From Methylobacterium terricola (GTDB lineage: Bacteria > Pseudomonadota > Alphaproteobacteria > Rhizobiales > Beijerinckiaceae), in contig NZ_VDDA01000025.1 of the NCBI RefSeq assembly GCF_006151805.1, forward strand, positions 1 through 59,889: a DNA stretch of 59,889 nt. Reading direction: 5' to 3'. The position numbers and the translations under genes were made by a program. The notes under the pieces were generated by a model. The model searched no databases. It had not been told where the DNA came from and saw only the letters and a list, made by a program, of their open reading frames with translations. Positions 50,495 to 58,520 of the stretch are shown in pieces. Numbering within the stretch: the stretch's first letter is position 1; the number at the start of each line of letters is the position of its first letter.

Positions 50495-51667
50495 TCACGC
50501 GCCATGCGCCTTGTAGCTCTTCACCGCAGCGCTCACCGCGTTCGGCACAAGAACCGCCCTCTCGCTCGCGCCGTGCGCAGCCTGGGCCGGCTGACCCGCG
50601 CGAGGATCGATCACGGCCTTCGGCGCCTCGATCTTGGCCGGGGGCGCAGCCTCGGGGCGACGCGCGGGCTTGGCCTCGGGCGACGGCGCGAGGTCGGGGC
50701 CGGGTTTGGCGTCGGGAGCCGCCGTCGGCGCGGCGGGCTTCCCGCCCGGCATGGGCAATCGTCCCGGTCCGGCGGCGACGGGCGCTGCGGCCGGTCCCAC
50801 GGGGCGCGGAGGCGTCGTGTCACGCGCCGGGCCGACGACCGGTCCGAGTCCCCGCCCCTGCGGCGTCGAATCGACGACACGGGGCGAGGCCTCGGGGCCG
50901 GGCCGCTTCGCCGTATCGTGGCCTCCGGATTGCGCCGGTCCGGCGTGGTCGTGGTGCGAACTCCCGGCCTCGTGGGGATGCCCCAATGCCGGGCGAGCTG
51001 CGGCCCCGGCTCGCTCGGGCGGCCGGGGCTTCGCGGCCGCTCGAGGCGCCGGCGTCTCCACCGTCGGGGCATCCTCCTGCCGTGTCACGGGCAGCGCATC
51101 CGAACCCACGGCCGCGACCGGTCGCGGCGTCCCGGCGACCGGCGGCGTACCCGAAGCGGCCGCAGCAGCGGCGGCCATGACGATCTCCGCCGTCACGATG
51201 TCCGCAGCGGCTGGGCGCGCCCGCCCCTCCACCGCCCGGGGCGCCGCGGCGCTCACCGCATCGAGGCCGGCTCGCGGCGCATCCCCCGGCGCGGCGTTCC
51301 GCCCGCGCTGCCCGCTCGCCGGAGCGAGGGCGTCGCCCGCGACCCGCTGGGCCATGTCCACGACCGCCGTCCCGAGCCTCGCCAGGCTCCCGGTCCCATC
51401 GAGCCCATCCAGGAAGGCAGCGGCGGCCGCGCCGGCAACCTTCGCGGTCGCGCGCCCGGTGGCGTCGACCGGCGCTGGCCCGACGGTCGGGGCCGGTGCC
51501 GAAGCGCCACGGCTCGACGAAGCCGGTTGCGAGGCCGCGATTCCGAGGATCTGCCGGGCGATGTCGTAGCGCGACAGGAGGTTCGACTGACCTTGTCCGG
51601 CAGCGATGCTGGTCCGCGATGAGATGGTCGAGACCTGGACTGTGCGGCTGATGGAAGAAAGCTGCAT
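50495..51667 (-). CDS. Ala/Pro-rich hypothetical protein
   Basis: 390-aa low-complexity protein. Only the first 55 residues look ordered and non-biased (MQLSSISRTVQVSTISSRTS, then IAAGQGQSNLLSRYDIARQI); the rest is long Ala/Pro/Gly/Arg disorder with a His-rich spot (SSHHDHAG). A strong ribosome site (AGGGGGT 4 nt before ATG at 51667) supports this frame over competing plus-strand frames. It has no signal peptide. Serine/threonine-rich N-termini like this occur in proteins secreted by type III or flagellar-type systems, but that is speculation. Confidence 0.7.
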   Translation of the reverse strand: MQLSSISRTVQVSTISSRTSIAAGQGQSNLLSRYDIARQILGIAASQPASSSRGASAPAPTVGPAPVDATGRATAKVAGAAAAAFLDGLDGTGSLARLGTAVVDMAQRVAGDALAPASGQRGRNAAPGDAPRAGLDAVSAAAPRAVEGRARPAAADIVTAEIVMAAAAAAASGTPPVAGTPRPVAAVGSDALPVTRQEDAPTVETPAPRAAAKPRPPERAGAAARPALGHPHEAGSSHHDHAGPAQSGGHDTAKRPGPEASPRVVDSTPQGRGLGPVVGPARDTTPPRPVGPAAAPVAAGPGRLPMPGGKPAAPTAAPDAKPGPDLAPSPEAKPARRPEAAPPAKIEAPKAVIDPRAGQPAQAAHGASERAVLVPNAVSAAVKSYKAHGA

Positions 51668-52560
51668 CGTGACCCCCTGTGTTGAGGGCGAACATCAAGC
51701 CTTCCCGTTTCCGGCACTGCGCCAAAATCGCTCAAATTCGAGTCATCAGGCGGTTTCTTGAAGTCGAGACCCGCATTGGTTGGCGAAAAATGAGTCGAAA
51801 TTCGTATAGGCCCTTATGCCGAATAGCCTAGTCCGGTCGATCCGACAGATTATTTTGCCGCCTCACGATGGCAAAATCTCGACTTACGCTCATGTATTCA
51901 TAGAGCTATCAGATTTTGCACGCAATCAAGCCGCGCGCCGCGATAGAAACAATTTGAGCGAAAACGCTGCGCAACGAAGCATCGATGCAGGTTTCGGCCG
52001 TGACGCGAGCGGTCCGGATGACGCACGACACGCAGGACGGGAGGAGGACCTCGCCCCATCCCGATCGAATCCCTCGGGGCGCCACCGACGACGAAGGTCC
52101 GTGGGGACGGCTGCCGGGCGACGTCCTGCACAGCCGGGGCGTCCGGGAACGCCGGGCTCGCGCATCAACAGGGTGCGGATGTGAGATCGCCTGCGTGAGA
52201 CGATGGCGGACGCAAGCATTCCAGCTCGTGAGCCCCCCGGCGGACAAGCTCCGCGGATCGCCATCCCGGCGTTTCGGCAGCGACGTCCTGAACTATGCCC
52301 CCGCTATTCACGACCGATCGGACGATCCCGCTCCGATCGCTTCCACTACGTGGCGCCATGCCGGGGCATCACCCTCCGGGGCGGCAACGGGACTTGGCCG
52401 GAGGGGCGCCGGACCGGCATCGCCGTGGGCTGATGGCCTCCCGCCCCCACTGGAACGCGTTGGTTAGGCCATCCGGTCGAGCCTCACGGATCCCGGCGGC
52501 CGGGGCGATGGGCAGGCCGTTCGAACGCGGGCCTGCCCGGGATCGATGGAGCGGCTGGCC
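51668..52560. other. Intergenic region, partly AT-richer, without a supported gene (893 bp)
   Basis: 51720-51990 has visibly lower GC than its surroundings and holds a perfect 8-bp hairpin (ATTTTGCC at 51852-51859, GGCAAAAT at 51870-51877). Frames such as 51816-52184 lack ribosome sites and degenerate into Arg/Gly-rich tails. Possible remnant of mobile DNA or a regulatory region for the two divergent neighbours. Confidence 0.5.
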
Positions 52561-52902
52561 TCAACCCTCCTTGCGGGAGGGACGCTTCGCGGGCTTGCTC
52601 TCGGTGCGGGCCTGCGGCTTGGCCTTGGACCCGGATGTCCGACGTGGCTTCTCGACGGGCTCTCCGGCCTCGGGGGCCGGCTCCGGCGCGCGAACCGGCT
52701 CGGGCGCCTTCGCCTCGCGGGTGATCATCTCCACCATGCTCTGCGGCAGGCGGACGAAATGGCCGGTGCCGTGGCCGGACCGGTCGAGGATCTCGGCAAA
52801 GACCGGCTTGTGCGGCTCGTGCCCGGCCTCGCCCAGCGCGCAGGGGCGGCGCGGCAGGGCGCTCAGCTTCGCGGCGAGTTCCTTCGGCACCAGTGCGTTC
52901 AC
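52561..52902 (-). CDS. Hypothetical protein (113 aa) downstream of cobW-like gene
   Basis: Unrecognised. N-terminal half has ordinary composition (starts MNALVPKELAAKLSALPRRP; GHFVRLPQSMVEMITREAKA), C-terminal half is Lys/Pro/Arg-rich and probably disordered. GTG start at 52902 with GAGG 7 nt upstream. A longer frame on the same strand (52484-52909) is a shifted shadow. It follows the CobW gene by 50 bp on the same strand, so may be in the same transcript. Confidence 0.65.
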   Translation of the reverse strand: MNALVPKELAAKLSALPRRPCALGEAGHEPHKPVFAEILDRSGHGTGHFVRLPQSMVEMITREAKAPEPVRAPEPAPEAGEPVEKPRRTSGSKAKPQARTESKPAKRPSRKEG

Positions 52903-52952
52903 GCCTCACCCTCCCGTCTGCCGGACAGAGCGGAGATGTAGGACCGGCAAGG

Positions 52953-53975
52953 TTAACGATCGGCTGCCGAGACGCCCGTGGGACCCTGTCCGGCCGTGAA
53001 GGCCTGCGCGCCCGTCCAGGCTCGTGCGCCTGTAAAGGCGCCGTAGGAGCGGCGCAGCAGGGCGCCGTCGAGGTCGTGGCCGATCAGGACCAGGCGGGTG
53101 CGGGCCTCGCCCTCCGGCCAGGCGGGCAGGTGGCGGGGCGGATGGACGAGGTGCTGCACGCCCTGGATCACCACCGGCGTCGTGGCGCCCTCGACGGCCA
53201 CCAGGCCCTTGAGGCGCAGGATCCGGGCGCCGTGCCGGTTGAGCAGCATGCCGAGCCAGAGCCCGAACCGCGTCCAGTCGACCGGGCCGCTCTCGATCAG
53301 CACCGCCCCGACCGTGCCGTGCACCGCCGGGACCTCGGCGCAGAGCCAGCGCCGGGCGCTCGCGGATCCCGTCGGGTCGTCGGTCAGGAGGGCGGCCTCC
53401 GGCGCGTCGTCGAGGGTGAGGTCGGTGACCGGCGCGACCGGGTTGAGGGCGGAGAGCCGGGCCCGCAGGGCCACGGTCGCCTCGGGCGTCGCCAGGTCGG
53501 TCTTCGACAGGACCAGCCGGTCGGCGCAGGCCGCCTGGCGCACGGCCGCCTCGTGGGTGTCCAGCGTGCGGGCACCGTTCACCGCATCGACCACCGTGAC
53601 GATGGCGGCCGCCGTGAAGGCGTGGCGCAAGACCGGATCGGCCACGAGTGTGGCGACCGCCGGCCCCGGATCGGCGAGGCCGGTGGTCTCGATCACCACC
53701 CGGCGGAACTGCGGCACCAGCCCGCGGCGGCGGCGGTCGTGCAGGTCGATGAGCGCCGCCTTCAGGTCGCCGCGGATGCTGCAGCAGACGCAGCCGCCGC
53801 GCAGGAGCGCCACCTCCCCCTGCACCGGCTCGACCAGCAGGTGGTCGAGGCCGACCTCGCCGAACTCGTTGATCAGCACCGCGGTGTCGCGCAGGGCCGG
53901 CCAGCGCAGCAGGCGGGCGAGCAGGGCGGTCTTGCCGGCGCCGAGGAAGCCGGTGAGCAGGGTGACGGGGGTCAA
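52953..53975 (-). CDS. CobW/COG0523-family GTPase (putative metallochaperone)
   Basis: 340-aa G3E-type P-loop GTPase. Walker A GFLGAGKT (about residues 7-14), the metal-binding CxCC in GGCVCCSIRGD, DxxG-like ETTGLADPG, and specificity SKTDLA. C-terminal CobW_C domain (LNRHGARILRLKGLVAV). These proteins insert or deliver Zn, Co or Fe to client metalloenzymes. TTG start at 53975 overlaps the 97-aa gene stop (TTGA). The open frame extends upstream through that gene, which is a shadow. Client enzyme not proven; the adjacent deacetylase is the best guess. Confidence 0.92.
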   Translation of the reverse strand: MTPVTLLTGFLGAGKTALLARLLRWPALRDTAVLINEFGEVGLDHLLVEPVQGEVALLRGGCVCCSIRGDLKAALIDLHDRRRRGLVPQFRRVVIETTGLADPGPAVATLVADPVLRHAFTAAAIVTVVDAVNGARTLDTHEAAVRQAACADRLVLSKTDLATPEATVALRARLSALNPVAPVTDLTLDDAPEAALLTDDPTGSASARRWLCAEVPAVHGTVGAVLIESGPVDWTRFGLWLGMLLNRHGARILRLKGLVAVEGATTPVVIQGVQHLVHPPRHLPAWPEGEARTRLVLIGHDLDGALLRRSYGAFTGARAWTGAQAFTAGQGPTGVSAADR

Positions 53976-54265
53976 CGCACCTCCAGGGCGGCGATGATCG
54001 CGGGATCGAGGGGGTCGCAGGGGCGCCCGGCGAGCCGTTCCGCCGCCGGCCACAGGCCGCCGAAATGGTCGACCACCGCGCTGCGCCCGGTGCGCCCCGA
54101 CAGGGTGTAGCGGCCGGCCCAGGCGGCGAGGCGCAAGCCGTAGAGGCCGAGCACCCGGTTGGCGGCGGCGGCCCGAGCGCGCCGCTCGGCCTCGGGCGGT
54201 CCGCTCCGATCGAGGCCGTCGCTCCAATGGTCGGGCGCCCCGAAGGCGCCGCACAGGCCGCACAT
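53972..54265 (-). CDS. Small CxxC protein between deacetylase and CobW genes
   Basis: 97-aa protein beginning MCGLCGAFGAPDHWSDGLDR, with a CxxC right after the initiator Met and Trp/His/Asp residues. The remainder is helical and Arg/Ala-rich (LGLYGLRLAAWAGRYTLSG, DPAIIAALEVR). I recall short MCGLCG-type proteins next to CobW genes in other alphaproteobacteria but cannot name a family. ATG at 54265, 8 bp after the deacetylase gene, and overlapped by the CobW start, so this is a tightly packed operon. Confidence 0.85.
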   Translation of the reverse strand: MCGLCGAFGAPDHWSDGLDRSGPPEAERRARAAAANRVLGLYGLRLAAWAGRYTLSGRTGRSAVVDHFGGLWPAAERLAGRPCDPLDPAIIAALEVR

Positions 54266-54273
54266 CGCGGCGC

Positions 54274-55173
54274 TCAGGATTGCGGCCGCGCCGTCCCCTC
54301 GAACGGGAAGCGGCGGGCGAAATCCTCGGCGATCGTCTCCATCGTCACGAAGCGCACGCCGTCATGGGCCTTGAAGTGCTGGAACAGGCGCTCATGCATC
54401 TGCAGGACGTGCGGCTTGCCCGAGACATCGGGATGGATGGTGATCGGAAAGACGGCATAATCGTAATTGTCGTAGACCCAGTCGAACTGGTCGCGCCACA
54501 TCTCTTCGATGTCGCGCGGATTGACGAAGCCGTGGCTGTTGGGCGCCGCCTTCACGAACATCATCGGCGGCAGGTCGTCGAGGGTCCAGGAAGCCGGGAT
54601 CTCGATCAGCCGGGTCTCGGTGCCATGCTCGAACGGCCGCATCCAGGTCGAGGGGTGCTGCGCGTAGTCGATCTTGGTCCAAGACTCGTCCACCCGCACG
54701 TAATAGGGGTGGTGGTCGTTGTGCATCAGCGAGTGGTCGTAGCGGATGCCCTTCTTCTGCAGCAGTTCGTTGGTTTTCGGCCCGAACTCCCACCACGGCG
54801 CGACGTAGCCCCGGGGCGGCTTGCCGGCGAGATCGGTGATGAGCCCGACGCACTTGTCGAAGATCGCCTCCTCCTGCTCGGGCGTCATCGCGATCGGGTT
54901 CTCGTGGCTGTAGCCATGCATTCCGATCTCGTGGCCGGCCGCGGCCACGGCCTTCATCTCCTCGGGGAAGGTCTCGATCGAGTGCCCGGGGACGAACCAG
55001 GTCGTCTGGATGCCCCAGCGGGCAAACATCCGCAGGAGCCGCGGCGAGCCGACCTTGCCGGCGAACACGCCGCGGGAGATGTCGCAGGGGCTGTCCTCGC
55101 CGCCATAGGAGCCGAGCCAGCCCGCCACCGCATCGACGTCGACGCCGTAGGACACGAAGATCTCTTTCGCCAC
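54274..55173 (-). CDS. HpPgdA/PuuE-like polysaccharide deacetylase-fold hydrolase
   Basis: 299-aa protein with the NodB-type fold. It begins VAKEIFVSYGVDVDAVAGWL, as in H. pylori PgdA, followed by GSYGGEDSPCDISRG. Catalytic/metal residues: Asp pair in VDVDAV, His in MHGYSHE, and a C-terminal HMx/HP region (ITIHPDVSGKPHVLQM). The family includes peptidoglycan deacetylase HpPgdA and cyclic imidase/allantoinase-like PuuE enzymes, so peptidoglycan or an imide are both possible. No signal peptide; cytosolic. GTG at 55173 with GGGGAGG upstream is the start; upstream extension to 55302 is Arg-rich shadow. First gene of the PgdA-97aa-CobW operon. Confidence 0.9.
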   Translation of the reverse strand: MAKEIFVSYGVDVDAVAGWLGSYGGEDSPCDISRGVFAGKVGSPRLLRMFARWGIQTTWFVPGHSIETFPEEMKAVAAAGHEIGMHGYSHENPIAMTPEQEEAIFDKCVGLITDLAGKPPRGYVAPWWEFGPKTNELLQKKGIRYDHSLMHNDHHPYYVRVDESWTKIDYAQHPSTWMRPFEHGTETRLIEIPASWTLDDLPPMMFVKAAPNSHGFVNPRDIEEMWRDQFDWVYDNYDYAVFPITIHPDVSGKPHVLQMHERLFQHFKAHDGVRFVTMETIAEDFARRFPFEGTARPQS

Positions 55174-55303
55174 ACCCGGCCTCCCCGCCTGCCTCGCACC
55201 ATCTGACAACCGGCGGGCCCCGAGGGTCAAGCGCCGCCGCACGGCCGCGCGCCGACGAAACCGGTTGACCGCGCCCCGCCGAATCCGTAGATCGTTGCCC
55301 ACC

Positions 55304-55395
55304 GGAGACGTGGCCGAGCGGCTGAAGGCACTCGTTTGCTAAATGAGCAAGCCCCGAAAGGGGCTTCGAGGGTTCGAATCCCTCCGTCTCCGCCA
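55304..55395 (+). tRNA. tRNA-Ser (anticodon GCU)
   Basis: Class II tRNA: acceptor GGAGACG/CGTCTCC, anticodon loop TTGCTAA (anticodon GCU), long variable arm (GCAAGCCCCGAAAGGGGCTT region) and T-arm GGTTCGAATCC. CCA is encoded (55393-55395). Adjacent to an integrase in the same orientation, so it is the likely attachment site. Confidence 0.96.
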
Positions 55396-55413
55396 CCACA
55401 GAAATTTGTGGTG
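55394..55413. repeat. Inverted repeat at the tRNA-Ser 3' end
   Basis: CACCACA (55394-55400) and TGTGGTG (55407-55413) around a 6-nt AT-rich centre, overlapping the tRNA CCA end. It is a candidate integrase core-binding site at the island edge. Confidence 0.6.
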
Positions 55414-55457
55414 ATCCTGCCGTAGCTTGCTGTCAGACAATGGCTTTTTGGGCGCCC

Positions 55458-55483
55458 GGTGGTACACATGGGTGGTACACATG
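55458..55483 (+). repeat. 13-bp tandem direct repeat over the integrase start codon
   Basis: GGTGGTACACATG occurs twice without gap (55458-55470, 55471-55483). The second copy ends in the predicted ATG. It looks like a protein-binding site that could be both an arm-type Int/Xis site and an operator for the integrase. Confidence 0.85.
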
Positions 55484-57037
55484 GCCCTTGCGATGGCAAC
55501 TCCCTGGCTGCATCCGCGCACGCGGGTCTACTACCTGCGCCGACGCGTCCCGGACGATCTGAAGGCCGCGCTCGGCCGTGGCGAGGTCCGCCGCAGCCTC
55601 GGCACGCGCGACCCTAAAGAGGCGAAGCGCCTGTTCGCGGAGGCGCTCGCCGAGCTTGAGGCGCAGTGGGCGAATCTGCGGGGCGGCGCACGTACCCTCA
55701 CAGAGAGGGAGGCACATATTCTCGCCGCCAGCATCGGCGAGAAATTTGTTGCCCATTATCACGATTATCCGAGCCGCCAAGACCTTTGGGATGTTGAAGC
55801 TGGCGAGGGCTTATTCTCGACGCCGCCACCTATTCTCCAGCCTGGAGAGACAGTCGTCGATTTCCTTAATAAAAAGCTTGACCCACTTTTAAACGTCCGT
55901 GCCGACATGCGAGCATGGTGCGAACAGGCGGCTGATGGGAAGCTCGCGCGTGACGGCCTTCGCGTCGATCCCGACAGTCGACTGGAGCTTGTGCGTGCCA
56001 TTGCCCGTGCGATGCAGATGGGCGCTCTGCAGCTGCGCGACATGAGTCAGGGGCGTTGGACGCCAGTTGCTGATAAGAAGGTCTCGTCGGCGAAATCGGC
56101 CGCCACTAAGAATCCCAAGGCGCACGAACTTATTTTATCGCGCGCAAGCGGAGAAGTTGTTCAATTAGAAGCACTAATCGAAGGCTGGCTGCGCGAGCGC
56201 CAGCCTGCCGCTAAAACTGCCTACGTCTTCCCACGAGTGGTTCGGGAGTTCATCGCCTTTAATGGGCGTGGCGATGCTACATCGATGACGGAAGACGACA
56301 TCGTGCGTTGGAAGGATTCCTTGCTTCAACAAGGGTTAAGAGGCACAACAATTCGTAATGGTAAAATCGGACCACTAAAAACAATCCTTCAATGGGGCGT
56401 TGATAACAAGAAAATCGCAACCAATGTGGCGCGTGGCATTAAAGTTACAACTAAAGCTCGTGCAGCCGACCGTAAGCGGGATTCAACAGAGGATGAGGTC
56501 AAGCAAATCTTGGCGGCAGCTACGGAGGCGCATGACAGTGTGCGGCGATGGGTCCCCTGGCTCTGCGCTTATACAGGTGCACGGGTAGCTGAAATTTGTC
56601 AATTGCGCAAGGAAGATGTCTACGCAGACAGTATGATCCATGTTATTGCCATTCGCCCTGAAGCTGGCTCACTCAAGAATGAAAATTCCGAGCGTACTAT
56701 CCCAGTCCACCCGAACTTGATAGCGCAAGGCTTCCTTGAGTTCGTAGCCTCAGCTAAGCCGGGCCCTCTATTCACTGAACTTCCGCCTGATCGTTTTGGC
56801 AGTCGAGGAGGAAACGGCAGCAAAGTACTGGGGCGTTGGATCCGCTCACTAGGAATGGTCGATCCGCGCATGCAGCCGAACCACGGCTGGCGCCATCGCT
56901 TCTCTACTCTCTCTCGCGATAAGGGCTTGCGAGAGGACGTGACAATCTACATGCTAGGTCGGCAAAAATCAGTCAGCGGAGCATACGGCGGCTATGGCTT
57001 GCCGATGCTTCTAGAACAGATATCGCGAATACCTTGA
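55481..57037 (+). CDS. Tyrosine-type site-specific integrase of a genomic island
   Basis: 518-aa tyrosine recombinase. An N-terminal DUF6538-like domain (RVYYLRRRVPDDLKAALGRG) is followed by an arm/core-binding region and the catalytic domain: Arg368 in YTGARVAEI, His468-x2-Arg471 in HGWRHRF, and Tyr502 in GAYGGYG. GC drops clearly from about 56 kb on, unlike neighbours. It sits 86 bp after tRNA-Ser in the same direction, the usual layout of phage-like islands. The ATG at 55481 is used; a start at 55427 would put the 13-bp repeats inside the gene. Confidence 0.93.
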   Translation: MALAMATPWLHPRTRVYYLRRRVPDDLKAALGRGEVRRSLGTRDPKEAKRLFAEALAELEAQWANLRGGARTLTEREAHILAASIGEKFVAHYHDYPSRQDLWDVEAGEGLFSTPPPILQPGETVVDFLNKKLDPLLNVRADMRAWCEQAADGKLARDGLRVDPDSRLELVRAIARAMQMGALQLRDMSQGRWTPVADKKVSSAKSAATKNPKAHELILSRASGEVVQLEALIEGWLRERQPAAKTAYVFPRVVREFIAFNGRGDATSMTEDDIVRWKDSLLQQGLRGTTIRNGKIGPLKTILQWGVDNKKIATNVARGIKVTTKARAADRKRDSTEDEVKQILAAATEAHDSVRRWVPWLCAYTGARVAEICQLRKEDVYADSMIHVIAIRPEAGSLKNENSERTIPVHPNLIAQGFLEFVASAKPGPLFTELPPDRFGSRGGNGSKVLGRWIRSLGMVDPRMQPNHGWRHRFSTLSRDKGLREDVTIYMLGRQKSVSGAYGGYGLPMLLEQISRIP

Positions 57038-57660
57038 CTTTTGCCAGACATAAAAAACAAGGAATAATTTTCGTATTTTTGAGCATGACATTTACTATAA
57101 CTCAAGTCATAAAACTATATACAGGACACGCCAGCCCCTTATGGGCTCTGCGCCTCTAACGCTAGCCAGGCGAACATGGGGCCTCCGGATCAATCGCCGA
57201 AGGGCATCGGCATACAAGAGCAACTCGGACTTCCGAGCTGCTCAGGAGCGAGGAGCGGGTAGCCCCGAACCTCCACACGATCGCCTACTCCAAGGGTCCG
57301 GAGAGTAGGCATCCGTCCGCGTTGGCCGCCGGGATGGCGGGAAGCGGTGAGTAAAGGCCGACAGCCCAACCCCGGCCTGCCTGTCACAAGGTTTCACCTC
57401 CGGCCCCGGCTCCGACGGCCTCCATTCTGGAGATCTAAGCGAGCACCAACTTCTGCCGGGTCACCGGCGAAGCTGTGCCCTGCGGGGCCAGCAGCACCTC
57501 AGGCCTCCTACCTCTCAGACACTCCCAGCTATATCTGGTCCGTCACTCAAAAGGGCTGCCGGCGACCGTCCGCAATCACCGACGGTGGGAGCATGAGCCT
57601 ACCAAGGCGGGTGTCTGGATGAGGCAAGCCTCGATATACCATTTTGATTCAAAACTCCAG
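57038..57660. other. Low-confidence region after the integrase (623 bp)
   Basis: The first 120 bp are AT-rich, which suggests a terminator/promoter region. The remainder returns to higher GC and has short frames without a ribosome site (57347-57622 plus, 57190-57387 minus), none of them recognisable. The region is cut by the IS21-family element at 57661, so an original gene could be interrupted here. Confidence 0.5.
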
Positions 57661-57724
57661 TGTCAACGCCGATTGAAGTCTGACCCACCTTTGGCTTTGT
57701 CGCCGATCGTAACCTGACCCACCC
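57661..57724. repeat. IS21 left terminal repeats
   Basis: Terminal inverted repeat (57661-57690) plus an internal direct copy (from 57701) sharing CGCCGAT and TGACCCACC at 34-bp spacing. Likely transposase (IstA) binding sites. Confidence 0.8.
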
Positions 57725-57725
57725 C

Positions 57726-58520
57726 TCACGCAGGAACGGCTGTTTCCCGCACGGGCCGCGCCACCAGCCCGGCGCGCCGCTTGTCCTTCAGCCGGTAGCT
57801 CTCGCCCGTGATCGTCACCACGCTGGCATGGTGCAGCACCCGGTCCAGCATCGCCGCCGTCAGCACCGCGTCGCCGGCAAACGCCTGGTCCCACGCCCCG
57901 AACGACAGGTTCGAGGTCAGGATCATCGCGCCCCGCTCGTAGCGCTTGGCCGCCACCTGGAAGAACAGGTTCGCCTGCTCGCGCGCAAACGGCAGGTAGC
58001 CGATCTCGTCGACGATCAGCAGGCGGTAAAGGTTCACCGCCCGGTGCATCGCCTCCTTCAGGCGCCCCTGGCGCTGTGCCGTCTCCAGCGTCAGGACCAG
58101 GTCCGCCGCACTGGTGAAGCGCACCTTCATCCCGCGCTGCGTCGCCAGGTAGCCGAGCGCAATCGCCAGATGCGTCTTGCCGACCCCCGAGGGGCCGAGG
58201 AACACCACGTTCTGCGCCCGCTCCACGAAGGCCAGGCTGGCCAGTTCCTGGATCTGCGCCCGCGGTGCCCCGGTAGCAAAGCCGAAGTCGTAGCCCTCCA
58301 GCGTCTTCACCGCTGGGAACCCCGCAACCCGAGCGAACATCTCCCGCGCCCGGGTGCGCCGGGCCTCGCGCTCGGCCCGCAGCACCTCCTCCAGGAAGAC
58401 CGCATAGGGCGTGTCGCGCTCGGATGCCGCCTGCGCGAGCGCGCCGTAGGCCGCGGGCACCGCCTGCAGGCGCAACTCGGCGCAGAGTTCGGCGAGGCGG
58501 GCATGCTGCAGGTCGCTCAT
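57726..58520 (-). CDS. istB: IS21-family helper ATPase IstB
   Basis: 264-aa AAA+ ATPase that assists transposase IstA in target choice. Walker A FLGPSGVGKTHLAIALG, Walker B LLIVDEIGYLPF, sensor-1 LTSNLSFGAW. ATG at 58520 overlaps the istA stop by four bases. A frame extending to 58922 is a shadow over istA. Confidence 0.96.
   Translation of the reverse strand: MSDLQHARLAELCAELRLQAVPAAYGALAQAASERDTPYAVFLEEVLRAEREARRTRAREMFARVAGFPAVKTLEGYDFGFATGAPRAQIQELASLAFVERAQNVVFLGPSGVGKTHLAIALGYLATQRGMKVRFTSAADLVLTLETAQRQGRLKEAMHRAVNLYRLLIVDEIGYLPFAREQANLFFQVAAKRYERGAMILTSNLSFGAWDQAFAGDAVLTAAMLDRVLHHASVVTITGESYRLKDKRRAGLVARPVRETAVPA

Noticed and set aside
50634..51569. Plus-strand frames opposite the Ala/Pro-rich gene
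   Set aside because: No ribosome site; the minus-strand frame has AGGGGGT and a normal N-terminus.
51816..52184. Possible 122-aa protein
   Set aside because: No ribosome site and the second half is Arg/Gly-rich read-through.
57347..57622. Possible 91-aa protein after the integrase
   Set aside because: Weak start, no family, and composition like random GC-rich sequence.
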